From NCBI RefSeq assembly GCF_003967515.1, contig NZ_BIFQ01000001.1, positions 1,054,001-1,118,000 on the forward strand: DNA of 64,000 nt. Reading direction: 5' to 3'. The DNA comes from Dictyobacter aurantiacus (GTDB lineage Bacteria > Chloroflexota > Ktedonobacteria > Ktedonobacterales > Ktedonobacteraceae). Below are positions 35,583-45,798 of the stretch, one piece after another (position 1 is the first letter of the stretch; each line of letters starts with the position of its first letter). The notes beneath the pieces are model-generated. The model searched no databases and was not told the origin of the DNA. It saw only the letters and a list, made by a program, of their open reading frames with translations. Made by a program: the position numbers and the translations under genes.

Positions 35583-36284
35583 TTAGTGTTTGCCTTCGAC
35601 CGCCCTGGTGATAAATTGTAGGGCGGGTGTCTGTTTATACAGACCGATGGCGAACACGCTCACAACGGTACCGGCATTAATAGTAGCATGTACTGGCACC
35701 GTCACATTGGGCTGTAGCGCCGTTACGCTAAAGGTCTGCGGCCCGGCCGCAACAGGCAGGTAATTACTGGCGCTCTTATAGCTCAAATTTGTAATGACCT
35801 GTTTACCTCCGGCCGAAATGTTTACGGGTCCAGCATTGGGGGACAGGTGATAGACGCGTATCTTCGAGGCGCTGGCAGGTGAAGTCACCCCTTTCAAACT
35901 GTTATTATCGATGAAAGCCTGCAGGCTAAATCCGGTATCTTTTGTGCCTACGGCGGCGACAGTATAAGCATCGCCGGCGGTCACATTGGCTGACTGGATA
36001 ATCACAGCCGCGCCAATACCTTTACCGGTAGGTGCAACCTTGATTGTATGGGTTCCGGCTGGCACGGGCGCGTAATTCGTTAACGTGCCATACGCAAAGT
36101 TCGTGAGTACCTTATTGTTATCCACAAAAATGTCTACATTTCCGGCCCCAGGAGCCGCGTGGATGACGCGTACCGACGCATTTGTGGCAGGTTGATCAGC
36201 GGCAAACGCACTGGCGGAAGTGAACACACATAAAATCAGCACGCCGAAAAGCAGAAGTACATGGTTTCGCAAGAGATTCTTCAT
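35583..36284 (-). CDS. Secreted DUF4397-domain protein
   Basis: From the ATG at 36284 (GAGG upstream) the protein has 233 residues. A Sec signal peptide is clear (NLLRNHVLLLFGVLILCVFT, with a likely cut after SASAFA). Two tandem DUF4397 repeats follow, one starting ASVRVIHAAPGAGNVDIFVD and the other SKIRVYHLSPNAGPVNISAG, each with YAPVPAGTHTIKV-type strands. These beta-sandwich domains occur in secreted or cell-surface proteins; the ligand is not known. It faces a convergent coiled-coil gene and is divergent from the ECF sigma gene. Confidence 0.88.
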   Translation of the reverse strand: MKNLLRNHVLLLFGVLILCVFTSASAFAADQPATNASVRVIHAAPGAGNVDIFVDNNKVLTNFAYGTLTNYAPVPAGTHTIKVAPTGKGIGAAVIIQSANVTAGDAYTVAAVGTKDTGFSLQAFIDNNSLKGVTSPASASKIRVYHLSPNAGPVNISAGGKQVITNLSYKSASNYLPVAAGPQTFSVTALQPNVTVPVHATINAGTVVSVFAIGLYKQTPALQFITRAVEGKH

Positions 36285-36844
36285 TACCACTCTCACCTCT
36301 TATATTGCCCTCTGTCACCTTTTCACCTGTCTTTGCTTGCTCCGTAATCAAAGTCTGGTAAGAAAAAGAACAGCACGGCGCGATAAAGGAACGAAAGAGC
36401 TTCCCCTTCTACAATCCATCCATTTGCGCGTAAACACCGGATCTTAACAGAACACTGAAGCGTCCCGCGCTATGCTTCACAGTCTAGTGACGTCTTTCAT
36501 TACTAAAAAGTATTACTCACTCGTCATTTTTTATTCCATTTCACGGCACGCCCTCCCATCATGATCAGCGGATTCCGTTTTCAAAATTCTCTTAGAAAAA
36601 GGCCATTAGACAGGTACATTGCATCTATGGGCAATAAAAATGCGTAAACTGTTCAGACAGGTCCCAATTAATACCCTGTTTGAGTATCTATCACGTCATT
36701 GCATTAAGAGAAAAGAAAAGGGACGCGTACATAAGGCATTAACGTAAATTGAAGGAAGGCCAGCCTTGATACTATCAGGAGTATAGGAGGCGTGCACACT
36801 GCCTTCAGTCGCTTTGACTGATCTGGCTGGCACGAAAAAAAATT
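36285..36844. other. 560-bp gene-free region before the ECF sigma factor
   Basis: I see no gene. Close to the sigma gene there is TTGATA at about 36764 with TATAGG 10 bp further on, too close for a normal promoter, and G-rich AGTATAGGAGG. An ECF-type autoregulated promoter may be here, but its sequence is not identifiable. Confidence 0.4.
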
Positions 36845-37540
36845 GTGACACAACACAACTCTACACCATCCGCGCAGGGAAGCGTCGGAGGTCCCGCGCT
36901 AGCTGGCGATTATAACTCCGATGACGGAGCCTGGCAGGCTGAAATGGTGACACAATTTCTCTCGGGCAACGAATACGCATTTACACAGATCGTCGACCGC
37001 TATGGCTCTTTACTCTTGCGCACAGCTTATTTATTGGTTCACGATGAAGAAGTCGCCAGGGATATCGTGCAAGATTCATTCATTCTGGCGTGGAAAAATG
37101 CTGCTAAATTGCGAGAACGACAGCATTTACGAGCCTGGCTACTAAGGATCGTAGTCAATCAGGCCACAAGCATTAAAAGACAACTAGCCAGGCGGACAGC
37201 GCTTTTCAAAGAGCATTTTATACCTCCTGCAGTGGAACAATCTGACGAGGTAGCTGTGATACAGACAACCAGCATTGATGATAGCCTTGATATGGCACAG
37301 GCCATCAGTAAGCTTCCCCTCAATCAGCGTAGCGTCTTGATTCTTTTCTATTACCATAAAATGACAATGTCAGAGATTGCCGAAACATTGGGAGTAGCCG
37401 AGAACACGTTACGCAAACGCCTGCAGGCCGCCCATGAGAAGCTGCGTCGAATCCTGCAAACAGATGCTGCATATGCTTCAGCCAGTATATCATCCACAGC
37501 CTACCTACCAGCACCCATTAGATACAGAGGGGAAAAATGA
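36845..37540 (+). CDS. ECF-type RNA polymerase sigma factor
   Basis: Read from a GTG at 36845 the protein has 231 residues; a start at ATG 36944 is possible because no strong ribosome site is seen. Region 2 is at FLSGNEYAFTQIVDRYGSLL with LVHDEEVARDIVQDSFILAW and the LRAWLLRIVVNQATSIKR segment. Region 4 is at ISKLPLNQRSVLILFYYHKM with SEIAETLGVAENTLRKRLQA. It directs polymerase to stress or envelope genes and is held by an anti-sigma partner. The next gene starts inside its stop (ATGA), so the two are coupled, and that protein is probably the anti-sigma factor. Confidence 0.9.
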   Translation: MTQHNSTPSAQGSVGGPALAGDYNSDDGAWQAEMVTQFLSGNEYAFTQIVDRYGSLLLRTAYLLVHDEEVARDIVQDSFILAWKNAAKLRERQHLRAWLLRIVVNQATSIKRQLARRTALFKEHFIPPAVEQSDEVAVIQTTSIDDSLDMAQAISKLPLNQRSVLILFYYHKMTMSEIAETLGVAENTLRKRLQAAHEKLRRILQTDAAYASASISSTAYLPAPIRYRGEK

Positions 37541-38796
37541 TGAATGAGCATGGCAGGGGCGACTATGAGTCAACCTATCAAGAGCAATCTGACAATGTAT
37601 CTACCAACGACGCCCTGGAGGCACGCATCTCACGCTTCCTGCACAAGGAAGCAGAAAAAATACATTTCTCACCTGATTTACGCCATCGCATCATACAAAA
37701 TGCATCATCACAACGACACAGGCGTCATCACTATATAACTATCGCTGTACTCGCATCCGCTGCGGCCCTGATCCTGGCGCTCAGCGGCCTGACCTATTTG
37801 ATGGTCAATCCCACAACTCCCCCAGGACTTAGCTATACCGTGAGCAAAGAGATTACAGTGGCCCCTGAACTGGCAAATGGTGGACAGCTGCTTTCGCTGG
37901 ACCCGACCGAGCGACATATCGTCTATCAACCCGCTGGTCAGGGCGGTGTACTCTACACAGCCGATCTGACCAATCCAGTTCAAAGCAACACGCTGGCCAT
38001 GCGCTATGCCAGGGATATGGCCTGGTCCCCCGATGGATCCGCGTTGGTGGCAACAGTGGTCCCAATGAATACCACGCATCCATTACTGGCCCTGGTACCT
38101 GCAGGGCAATACATGCGTTTGCTAGGGCACAATAATGCGCTGGCAGCCAACTGGTCGCCCACCAGCGCTGATGAGGTGATGTTCGCGCAGCAGCAACATG
38201 GACAGACAGAGCTCTGGTCCACCAAAACGTCTGGCGCCCCGGCAACCCTACAGGTAACGCTATCAGAACAGTTACTGATTCAACACATGAACTGGTCGTT
38301 TGATGGCCGTTATCTAGCCCTGGTGGTAGCCCAGAGCGGAGCAGTGACAAGAGAAGCGCTTGCACAACCGGCGCGCGCTATTTATGTGATGGATTTTCAA
38401 ACTCGTAAACTGACAACGCTGGTCGCGCCCGGCAACTTTACCATTGGAAACGTAGCCTGGTCTCCGGCCACCCACGAACTGGCATATGAGCAGATCACCA
38501 CCAACCAGGCAAGCCACCTGATAACTATCGATATTAGCAACCCGGAGAAGCCTACCAGCATCACTCCACAACATCAGTTAGAGGGCTGGAGTTGGGCCGC
38601 TGATGGGCAGGCACTGGTCTATAGCGATGGTGGCAAGCTAATGGCTCATGTCTTTCATGGCCCCCCCATTACTATCTCTCAACCTAAGCAGCAACAGTTA
38701 ATCTCCCCCTTCTGGCTGAAAGATGGACAGATCCTCTGCATGCATATTACAAACGGAAAAGGAACATTGATGCTGCTAACTCCTCACAGACAATAG
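37537..38796 (+). CDS. Membrane anti-sigma-like protein with TolB/WD40-type propeller
   Basis: The 419-residue protein has a cytosolic N-terminus (about 1-65, LEARISRFLHKEAEKIHFSP) that could bind the sigma factor. One TM helix follows (AVLASAAALILALSGLTYLM), then about 330 outside residues with repeated beta-propeller blades (DMAWSPDGSALVATV, HMNWSFDGRYLALVV, NVAWSPATHELAYEQ, WSWAADGQALVYSDG). No zinc-type HxxxCxxC anti-sigma motif is present. The ATG overlaps the sigma stop, and GAGGGG precedes it. I infer a sensor in which an outside propeller signals to the sigma factor. Confidence 0.82.
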   Translation: MMNEHGRGDYESTYQEQSDNVSTNDALEARISRFLHKEAEKIHFSPDLRHRIIQNASSQRHRRHHYITIAVLASAAALILALSGLTYLMVNPTTPPGLSYTVSKEITVAPELANGGQLLSLDPTERHIVYQPAGQGGVLYTADLTNPVQSNTLAMRYARDMAWSPDGSALVATVVPMNTTHPLLALVPAGQYMRLLGHNNALAANWSPTSADEVMFAQQQHGQTELWSTKTSGAPATLQVTLSEQLLIQHMNWSFDGRYLALVVAQSGAVTREALAQPARAIYVMDFQTRKLTTLVAPGNFTIGNVAWSPATHELAYEQITTNQASHLITIDISNPEKPTSITPQHQLEGWSWAADGQALVYSDGGKLMAHVFHGPPITISQPKQQQLISPFWLKDGQILCMHITNGKGTLMLLTPHRQ

Positions 38797-38851
38797 CTCA
38801 TGCCAATACTGTTGTACCCAATGTGTTGGGTACAACAGTATTGGCATGAGC
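38796..38851. terminator. 26-bp perfect hairpin between convergent genes
   Basis: Arms 38796-38821 and 38826-38851 pair perfectly around TGTG. The left arm begins on the last base of the propeller gene's stop, and the right arm ends 13 bp from the convergent gene's stop. There is no T-run; it is a probable two-way stop or RNA-end stabiliser. Confidence 0.9.
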
Positions 38852-38864
38852 CAGGGAAAGCGTT

Positions 38865-40097
38865 TTAAATGGTGAAGTTTATGGTGTCTGGATCGAAGCC
38901 GTCACCATCTTTGTTGCCCAGTACCAGGCTCATCGCGGTCGTATCCTGAGGCACCAGAAACACGGCCGACCCATCCTGCCCCTGGACATGGGAGGCAAAG
39001 CTAATAGGAACGTTGGCCTGCTGCGGTGGCATACTCTGACTTCCGGACTTAACCTGCATATAATCAAATGGGGAGCCCACAATCACCGATTGGAGAAGAG
39101 GGTTATCAATTTTAAAGGTCAGGATCAGGTAGCGCATCCCCTTCGGAGCCTGCTGACCATCCAGGCTCCATTGTGTCGTGGCCTGCGTCACCTCGTAGTT
39201 CAGGCTAAAATAGCTGGCCATTTTATTGACATCGATGCTCTTTGTCGCATACTTACCCACGTCAGCGTGTGGTCGCAAAGGAATATCCATACGCGCTTCA
39301 TCAACGGTACCCAGGCGCAGCGTAATCTGGTTCGCCTGGATGCTGGTGGGGACAGCAAAGTCCAGATCGGTCGATTGGGTTTCACCTGAGGCCAGTTTGG
39401 GATTATTGGAAGCGTAGAGCAAGGGAACCTCTTTGCCACCCGGCAACACCGCATGCGCGATAGTAGAATAGATCAGCGTGGTGCTATTTTTGCTTCTATT
39501 GGTTTCCTGCACATGCACACGCACCATACCATCTGAACGGCTTTGGGGATCATCCAGGAAGTTCCTGGCCTGCTGCACATTCTGGAGCGTAATATTGACC
39601 CCCGCGTAGTCGATGGTGGTCTGGAGATCGGTGGTGGAGATGGCCGACTGGGTAGCCTTGCCGATACCCAACAAGGGCAAGATAAAATAGAGAGCAACCC
39701 CCAGGATAAGCACCAGAGCGACGATCAGCAGTAATAGACCCGGCAAACCTGGACGCCGTCTCCGCGATGGAGGCCTGCTTCTGGAAGCCGACGGTGAAAA
39801 CTCATCTTCCTGCAGAGTTGAACCGCTATCGTGAGAATAGGAGGGATAACGTGCTGGCCGCGTTGCATCGCTGGCGAGAGAACGCGCTGGATAGCGCTCT
39901 TCAAACGTCGATGGAGAGGGAGATGCCGGAGAGAAACTATCCTCGCTGGCCGCCTGTGGGGTATGTTGAGAAAAGACTTGCTGCGCACGATCCGGGGGCA
40001 GTATAGATAATCCACAACGACCACAAAAGCGTTGCTCGGGATTTGTCGCTGCCCCACAGCGTGGGCAGTTCCTGGGAAATGCCTGTGCCATAGCCAT
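38865..40097 (-). CDS. Zinc-ribbon, single-TM protein with DUF4352-like outer domain
   Basis: From the ATG at 40097 (AAGGAG upstream; ATG 40091 also possible) the protein has 410 residues. A zinc ribbon opens it (NCPRCGAATNPEQRFCGRCG, two C-x-x-C). A long Ser/Pro/Arg-rich linker with basic SRSRPPSRRRRPG follows, then a TM helix (GLLLLIVALVLILGVALYFI). The outer part has two beta-sandwich-like regions (GVNITLQNVQQARNFLDD and ITLRLGTVDEARMDIPL; later MRYLILTFKIDNPLLQ), similar to Telokin/DUF4352 domains. It is likely a membrane protein of unknown role, common in style to Ktedonobacteria. Confidence 0.8.
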   Translation of the reverse strand: MAMAQAFPRNCPRCGAATNPEQRFCGRCGLSILPPDRAQQVFSQHTPQAASEDSFSPASPSPSTFEERYPARSLASDATRPARYPSYSHDSGSTLQEDEFSPSASRSRPPSRRRRPGLPGLLLLIVALVLILGVALYFILPLLGIGKATQSAISTTDLQTTIDYAGVNITLQNVQQARNFLDDPQSRSDGMVRVHVQETNRSKNSTTLIYSTIAHAVLPGGKEVPLLYASNNPKLASGETQSTDLDFAVPTSIQANQITLRLGTVDEARMDIPLRPHADVGKYATKSIDVNKMASYFSLNYEVTQATTQWSLDGQQAPKGMRYLILTFKIDNPLLQSVIVGSPFDYMQVKSGSQSMPPQQANVPISFASHVQGQDGSAVFLVPQDTTAMSLVLGNKDGDGFDPDTINFTI

Positions 40098-40184
40098 GCC
40101 GCTCCTTGCTAAATTCATTGCTTGCTCTGCTTGTTTATTATTGTACAACACATGTTATCAGGCAGAAACAGCATAGTTCAATGG

Positions 40185-40218
40185 TCCAGCCAGCTGATGA
40201 TAAGATCAGCTGGCTGGA
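40185..40218 (-). terminator. Hairpin downstream of the sedolisin gene
   Basis: 14-bp perfect arms at 40185-40198 and 40205-40218 enclose GATAAG. It begins 8 bp after the sedolisin stop on the minus strand. No T-run. Confidence 0.75.
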
Positions 40219-40225
40219 TCGGCAG

Positions 40226-41980
40226 CTATTGGGACAGGGTGCGATATAAATCGGCCAGGTTAGGGGTTCCCAGGCCAGTGGTGTAGTCCCAGCCCTGTGC
40301 CGCTTTATAATACAGATTATTTCCCTGCGTGATATCGTAATAGGCGCGCCCATTACGCTTTGCGGCATCATAGAATACCTGCGGCGATGCATTGAAGGAT
40401 TTGCCTTGCTTGATCAAGCCCTGGTGGACCAGGGCCATGCCAGCAGCCCAGATGGGTGCCGCGGCACTGGTACCGCCGACCGAGCCCCACTGTCCTTTAT
40501 AGTAGACGGCCAGTCCATAGGCAGCCGCCGATATATCCGGAACCTGGCGTTTCCCATTAGAGATGCTATTCTTGACACCAGATTGATTCTGCCAGGAGGG
40601 CACCCCAAAGACGCTGCTCAAGCCACCACCAGTTCCCCAGCGATTCTTACAGCTGCCACCACTGGCACCGTCTGACCACGCCGACTCATTGGCCCGGTTT
40701 TGCCCCTGGTCTATCTGCAAGATGGTCCCCCCCACGGCTGTCGACCAGGGATCGCTGGCTGGGAAACTAACGGAAAGATCACCGTAGCGCCCACTGGTAA
40801 AGGCGCCACAGTCACCACTGGCCACGAACACGGTCATATGCTCAATCTTGGTCAATTGCTGGATACTCTGATCAATCGCGCGCATATCCTGCTGGGACAT
40901 CTCGCCTTCGGACGCGCCCAGGCTGACGCTGACGGTACCGCCCGCATTGGCGTTATTGACGTTGTCATCCAGGATCTTCTGCAACTCATCGTTGACGTTG
41001 ACCCAGATATCATCTACGCTGTTGCTGCTGCCATCGGTCTGGTAGACCTTGATATTGGCTGAGCGAGCCAGACCCGCCGCCATCTGAATATCCAGGGTCG
41101 ATTCGCCCAGGGTATCCTGTGGATGTCCGTCTACGTTCACGGGGGTGACACTCCCTTTAAAGCTAATGCAGGAGAGATAGTTCTGGATATCGCTCTTTAG
41201 AGAACCATCGATCTCGACCAGGTTAATCGTGGTGTTCTCACCATGCAGACCCTGGTTCCACAGTTGATCAAATCCATAGGCGTGGGCGATATCTCTGGGC
41301 AGCAGCGTCTGGTCCTGCGGCGAGCAGTCTGCCGCTGGCTTCTGCGCGCCGGTCGAGGCAGCAGGCTGGAAGGAGGCTTGATGCGTCGGCTGCACACTAT
41401 AGTTATCCAGTCCCGTGACCGCATCGATATAGTTCAGCAAGAACTGCGGCACCACGGGTGGTTTTTTCGCATCAGGCGCGAAAAAGGTGCGGCCCTGGTA
41501 GCTATGGCGTACGAAATCGGTCCGCAAAACTTTAGCAAAGGTACTGGCCTTGGCCTCAATTGAAAGATGTGTGCGCATCTTACTCAAATTGAGTGAGATG
41601 CCTTGAGGATTGAAGAAATCTTTGAATTTTTGATAGGTCCCATCATCGATGCCAATCTGCCTGGCAAACTGCTCCAGATGAGATGGTTTACCGGGCTCCA
41701 CCTTTTGATTCTGCATCTTTTGCATCATGGCCGGATCTATTTTAAAGGTAATGCGGACATGAAGTACGGTCGAACCGGGGAGAGGACCGGTGACGGGAGA
41801 GCTCATGGCAGAGCCAGGAATATTCAGGTTTAGCGGCACCTCTTTCAATACATTGGTAGTGGTTGGAGTTGTTGTATTACAGCTTGCCAGCGGCATCATT
41901 ACCAGGCACAAGCCGATCAATGCAGCGACAAGCTGGCCTGGTCGCATACCGCGCTTACCGGAGAACCGACGCATAAACAT
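40226..41980 (-). CDS. Sedolisin (S53) serine-carboxyl peptidase, probable lipoprotein
   Basis: The 584-residue protein has an N-terminal lipobox (LCLVMMPLASC), so it is likely exported and lipid-anchored. A pro-kumamolisin-like propeptide spans about 60-200. The mature enzyme shows the S53 catalytic residues: Glu and Asp in LGESTLDIQMAAGLA, the oxyanion Asp in VFVASGDCGAF, and Ser in GSVGGTSAAAPIWAAG. The calcium-site ending is GWDYTTGLGTPN. Sedolisins are acid-active endopeptidases that cut proteins outside the cell. The gene stands alone between convergent and divergent neighbours. GGGGG lies before the ATG at 41980. Confidence 0.94.
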   Translation of the reverse strand: MFMRRFSGKRGMRPGQLVAALIGLCLVMMPLASCNTTTPTTTNVLKEVPLNLNIPGSAMSSPVTGPLPGSTVLHVRITFKIDPAMMQKMQNQKVEPGKPSHLEQFARQIGIDDGTYQKFKDFFNPQGISLNLSKMRTHLSIEAKASTFAKVLRTDFVRHSYQGRTFFAPDAKKPPVVPQFLLNYIDAVTGLDNYSVQPTHQASFQPAASTGAQKPAADCSPQDQTLLPRDIAHAYGFDQLWNQGLHGENTTINLVEIDGSLKSDIQNYLSCISFKGSVTPVNVDGHPQDTLGESTLDIQMAAGLARSANIKVYQTDGSSNSVDDIWVNVNDELQKILDDNVNNANAGGTVSVSLGASEGEMSQQDMRAIDQSIQQLTKIEHMTVFVASGDCGAFTSGRYGDLSVSFPASDPWSTAVGGTILQIDQGQNRANESAWSDGASGGSCKNRWGTGGGLSSVFGVPSWQNQSGVKNSISNGKRQVPDISAAAYGLAVYYKGQWGSVGGTSAAAPIWAAGMALVHQGLIKQGKSFNASPQVFYDAAKRNGRAYYDITQGNNLYYKAAQGWDYTTGLGTPNLADLYRTLSQ

Positions 41981-42218
41981 ATACCCCCAAAAAGAGATCT
42001 AGAGAATTGCTTATGATGAATAGCCCAATCAAGATTGATATATACACAAAAAGGGCTAATATCTTTTTGTATCACGGATCAGGAGCGGAAAACAGTTCAG
42101 TATAGCAGGCACTTTTGGTATATTGAAAACCGTCATTGCAGCTTGAAAAGTGATATAATAGAAGGGTAATTGGAAAAAATATTCTATAGTCAGTAGAGGA
42201 TAAATAGGAAGAGTACGC

Positions 42219-44210
42219 ATGCCTGCATTTAAAGTGGAAGCACCATTTGAACCCACGGGTGATCAACCAGAGGCGATCGCCCAACTCACTGAAGGTATTC
42301 GGGAAGGGCAGAAATATCAAACACTGCTCGGTGTGACTGGTAGTGGTAAAACGTATACGGTAGCGAAAGTTGTCGAACAGGTACAACGTCCAACCCTGGT
42401 GCTGGCGCCGAATAAGACGCTGGCCGCCCAGCTCTATAGCGAGTACAAAGAGTTCTTTCCCAACAATGCAGTGGAATACTTCGTTTCATACTACGATTAC
42501 TACCAGCCAGAGGCCTATATCGCGCGTACCGATACATACGTGGAAAAAGAGAGCATGCTCAATGAGGAAATTGAGAAATTGCGCCTTTCCGCCACTCGTA
42601 GTCTGTTTGAACGGCGCGATGTGTTAATCGTAGCCTCGGTCTCCTGTATCTACGGTCTGGGCAGTCCCGAAGAGTACGGAGAGGTGGTGATGACGCTCAA
42701 AGTGGGTGAGGAACGTCGTCGCGACAAGATCTTGCGCCACCTGACCGAGATCCAGTATGAGCGCAACGATGCAAACTTTATCCGCGGTCGCTTCCGCGTA
42801 CGCGGTGATGTGATGGAGATCTTCCCCGCCTATGAAGACGTCGCGGTGCGCATCGAATTCTTTGGTGACGAGATCGAGCGCATGACCGATATCGATCCTC
42901 TTACTGGTGAAATCCTGAAGCAGCGACAGCGTCTGGACATTTATCCCGCTAAACACTGGGTGACCACCCGTGAGCGCCTCAACAAGTCGATCGAGCTGAT
43001 CGAGGCTGAACTGGAAGAGCGCTTGCAGGTGCTGGAGAGCGAAGAGAAACTGCTGGAGGCGGCCCGTCTGAAGCAACGCACAAACTTTGATATAGAGATG
43101 CTGCGCGAGACCGGGTTCTGCTCCGGCGTTGAGAACTATTCGCGTCACCTGGCCGGCCGTGGTCCGGGAGAACAGCCATGGACCCTGCTGGATTATATGC
43201 CGGATGATTTTCTGCTAGTGGTCGATGAGTCACACGTCGCCCTGCCCCAGGTGCGTGGCATGTTCGCGGGCGATCGCTCACGTAAACAGGTACTGGTAGA
43301 CTACGGTTTCCGCCTGCCATCAGCGATGGATAACCGTCCATTGACCTTCAACGAATTTGAGGGTCAGATCGATCAGGCGCTATTCGTCTCGGCCACTCCC
43401 GGCCCCTATGAGTACGAACACAGCCAGAACATCGTGGAGCAGTTGATCCGGCCAACCGGCCTGATAGATCCAGAGATCAGCGTACGCCCCACAAAGGGAC
43501 AGATCGATGATCTGCTGGATGAGATCCGCAAGCGAATCTCCAAGGAACAGCGTGTCCTGGTCACTACCTTGACTAAGAAGATGGCGGAAGATCTTGCTGA
43601 CTATATGCAAGAGCTCAATATTAAGGTCCACTACCTGCACTCTGAGATCGACACCATTGAGCGCATTGAGATTCTACGCGATCTACGCCTGGGAGTCTAT
43701 GATGTGGTGGTCGGCATTAACCTCTTGCGCGAAGGACTCGATCTGCCCGAGGTCTCCCTGGTGGCAATCCTCGATGCCGATAAGGAAGGCTTCCTACGTT
43801 CCGAGGGCTCGCTGATCCAGGTAATTGGACGTGCTGCTCGCCATGTCGAGGGCAGCGTCATTATGTATGCCGACAGCGTTACCAGGTCGATGCGGCGCGC
43901 CATCGATGAGACCAATCGGCGCCGTGAACTGCAGTTGACCTATAATGAAGAGCACGGCATTACCCCACGGGGCATCCATAAAGAGGTCAAAACGCTGTCC
44001 GAGCGCATCAAGGCAATGAGCGGTGCCAACGAGGAGGGTACAGGCAAGAATGCAACCCAGGTTATCACCGGAATACCGAAGGATGAGGCATTGCGCCTGA
44101 TTAAAGATCTGGAATCTCAGATGCGCGCGGCCGCCAAGCAACTAGAGTTTGAGAAAGCAGGCCAGCTACGTGACCAGATCATCGAGCTGCGCCGCCTGAT
44201 CGTCGAATAA
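42219..44210 (+). CDS. uvrB: Excinuclease ABC subunit B
   Basis: The 663-residue protein is full-length UvrB. Walker A is [14 protein letters not shown], the damage-binding beta-hairpin contains [14 protein letters not shown], helicase motif II is [11 protein letters not shown], and motif VI is [17 protein letters not shown] domain ends it ([20 protein letters not shown]). It verifies DNA damage passed on by UvrA and recruits UvrC in nucleotide-excision repair. A TATAAT lies 65 bp upstream of the ATG, which follows a GGAAGAG. A strong terminator follows at 44226. Confidence 0.98.
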   Translation: MPAFKVEAPFEPTGDQPEAIAQLTEGIREGQKYQTLLGVTGSGKTYTVAKVVEQVQRPTLVLAPNKTLAAQLYSEYKEFFPNNAVEYFVSYYDYYQPEAYIARTDTYVEKESMLNEEIEKLRLSATRSLFERRDVLIVASVSCIYGLGSPEEYGEVVMTLKVGEERRRDKILRHLTEIQYERNDANFIRGRFRVRGDVMEIFPAYEDVAVRIEFFGDEIERMTDIDPLTGEILKQRQRLDIYPAKHWVTTRERLNKSIELIEAELEERLQVLESEEKLLEAARLKQRTNFDIEMLRETGFCSGVENYSRHLAGRGPGEQPWTLLDYMPDDFLLVVDESHVALPQVRGMFAGDRSRKQVLVDYGFRLPSAMDNRPLTFNEFEGQIDQALFVSATPGPYEYEHSQNIVEQLIRPTGLIDPEISVRPTKGQIDDLLDEIRKRISKEQRVLVTTLTKKMAEDLADYMQELNIKVHYLHSEIDTIERIEILRDLRLGVYDVVVGINLLREGLDLPEVSLVAILDADKEGFLRSEGSLIQVIGRAARHVEGSVIMYADSVTRSMRRAIDETNRRRELQLTYNEEHGITPRGIHKEVKTLSERIKAMSGANEEGTGKNATQVITGIPKDEALRLIKDLESQMRAAAKQLEFEKAGQLRDQIIELRRLIVE

Positions 44211-44225
44211 CACTTTGAGACTTTT

Positions 44226-44280
44226 TAGACAGGACAAGAGAGATGCATGATATCTGCATCCCCCTTGTCCTGTCTATTTT
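44226..44280 (+). terminator. Terminator after uvrB
   Basis: TAGACAGGACAAG (44226-44238) pairs with its complement at 44264-44276. An inner stem (GATGCA with TGCATC) is in the loop, and TTTTTT follows. Confidence 0.88.
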
Positions 44281-44568
44281 TTACGTTCCCTGTGTATGGC
44301 TTCTCATAAATCATCACTAGTGAGCATATGCGCCTCTAATGCACAGACAACTTGAGCTCACAGTGAGCATAATTTGAATTTTCTACTCTTACAAAAATAA
44401 TCAAATCATCGACCGTTCATTATAATTTAAGTATAATATGGTCAGGTTGACGTTGCCCAACAATAATATATTATTTATAAAATATTTTCCCGTAATTACA
44501 ATTCGACATTAGATAAATACGTTCTGTTTAAAACATAAAAAAAATAGGTAGTATAAAGGCAACCACAT

Positions 44569-44615
44569 ACACCAAAATGGTGTGCGTAAAAGACCAAAAT
44601 CGGGTATAGTATAGT
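44569..44615 (+). promoter_or_regulatory. Promoter region with palindrome before the DHS-like gene
   Basis: TATAGT at 44605-44610 (and again 44610-44615) is a good -10. A perfect palindrome ACACCA-AAA-TGGTGT (44569-44583) sits where -35 would be, so an activator or repressor probably binds here. The rest of 44281-44568 is A/T-rich with no gene. Confidence 0.6.
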
Positions 44616-44657
44616 GTGTTTGCTGAACACCATTAAAGAAAGGACCATCACAATAGA

Positions 44658-45764
44658 ATGACCCATCATCATAACTCTTCTGAGAAACATAGCAACGCAT
44701 TGCTGAGTGGTGCCCAGATCTTACCGCGTCGCGTGCGTCCGAATATGACGGTGGCAGAACTGATAGATGAGCAGTTTCAGGCGTACAACGGGGCGCGTCT
44801 GAATGAGGCGGCGCGTGTCTACGCCGAGCGAATGCTGGATCCCGAGCAGGATGTGACGATCGGCCTTACTATGGCTGGAGCCCTGACACCCGCTGGGCTG
44901 GGAGGCTGCGTGCTGACCTTAATGGAGTATGGGTTCGTCGATTTTATCATCAGTACAGGAGCCAATCTCTACCACGACATGCACCACGCCCTGGCGATGT
45001 CGCTGCACCGTGGTGACTTTCGCCTGGACGATGTAAAGTTGCAGGAAGAAGGGGTAATCCGTATCTATGATATCCTCTTCGAAGACCAGGTGTTGCTCGA
45101 CACGGATTCTTTTGTGCGTGAGAGCCTGCGCAGTCTGCCCAATCGCCCCATCTCGACCTCGGAACTGCACCATCACCTGGGACAGCAGTTGCTGAAGGCA
45201 GGCGTAAAGCCGGAGTATTCGGTACTGGCGCAGGCCGCCGCCTGGAACGTACCGATCTATACGTCCTCTCCCGGCGATTCGTCAATCGGCATGAACGTGG
45301 CACGCAACGCTCTGGATGGCAGTCAGCTCACGCTGGATCCACTGGCGGACGTAAATGAGACCACCGCGATTGTGCACCATGCGACCCGCAATGGTGTAAT
45401 TATACTTGGTGGCGGTAGTCCAAAAAACTTCTATCTGCAGACGCAGCCCCAGTTGTGGGAGGTGCTTGGCATTCAGAAGGGCGGCCACGACTACTTTATT
45501 CAGGTGACAGCCGATGCACCTCACTGGGGCGGTCTCTCGGGCGCGACCCCTTCCGAGGCGGTGTCATGGGGCAAGATCAAGCCAGGTCAACTCAACGACG
45601 CCGTGGTCGTCTATGGGGATTCGACTATTGCTCTACCATTGCTGACCTCCTACGCGGTGAGCAAGGCGCAGCCACGCCCACGACGTGAGCTCTTCGCCAG
45701 GCGTCAGGAACTACTCAGCGAGTTAAAAGAAGCATATGAGAGCGGTAAAGAGGCGCGCCCTTAA
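44658..45764 (+). CDS. Deoxyhypusine synthase-like polyamine enzyme
   Basis: The 368-residue protein has the deoxyhypusine synthase (DHS) fold: AGALTPAGLGGCVLTLMEYG and FIISTGANLYHDMHHAL for NAD and spermidine binding, IYTSSPGDSSIGMNVA, GVIILGGGSPKNFYLQT, and the conserved catalytic-Lys block SEAVSWGKIKPGQ. Since bacteria lack eIF5A, DHS-like proteins are thought to make homospermidine or related polyamines by NAD-dependent aminobutyl transfer; homospermidine synthase is my best guess. It lies upstream of speD and speB. The ATG at 44658 follows AAAGGA with a 15-bp leader. Active-site His residues could not be matched with confidence. Confidence 0.88.
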   Translation: MTHHHNSSEKHSNALLSGAQILPRRVRPNMTVAELIDEQFQAYNGARLNEAARVYAERMLDPEQDVTIGLTMAGALTPAGLGGCVLTLMEYGFVDFIISTGANLYHDMHHALAMSLHRGDFRLDDVKLQEEGVIRIYDILFEDQVLLDTDSFVRESLRSLPNRPISTSELHHHLGQQLLKAGVKPEYSVLAQAAAWNVPIYTSSPGDSSIGMNVARNALDGSQLTLDPLADVNETTAIVHHATRNGVIILGGGSPKNFYLQTQPQLWEVLGIQKGGHDYFIQVTADAPHWGGLSGATPSEAVSWGKIKPGQLNDAVVVYGDSTIALPLLTSYAVSKAQPRPRRELFARRQELLSELKEAYESGKEARP

Positions 45765-45798
45765 GCACTCTTCCATCTAAACACAAGCGGAGCTTTGT

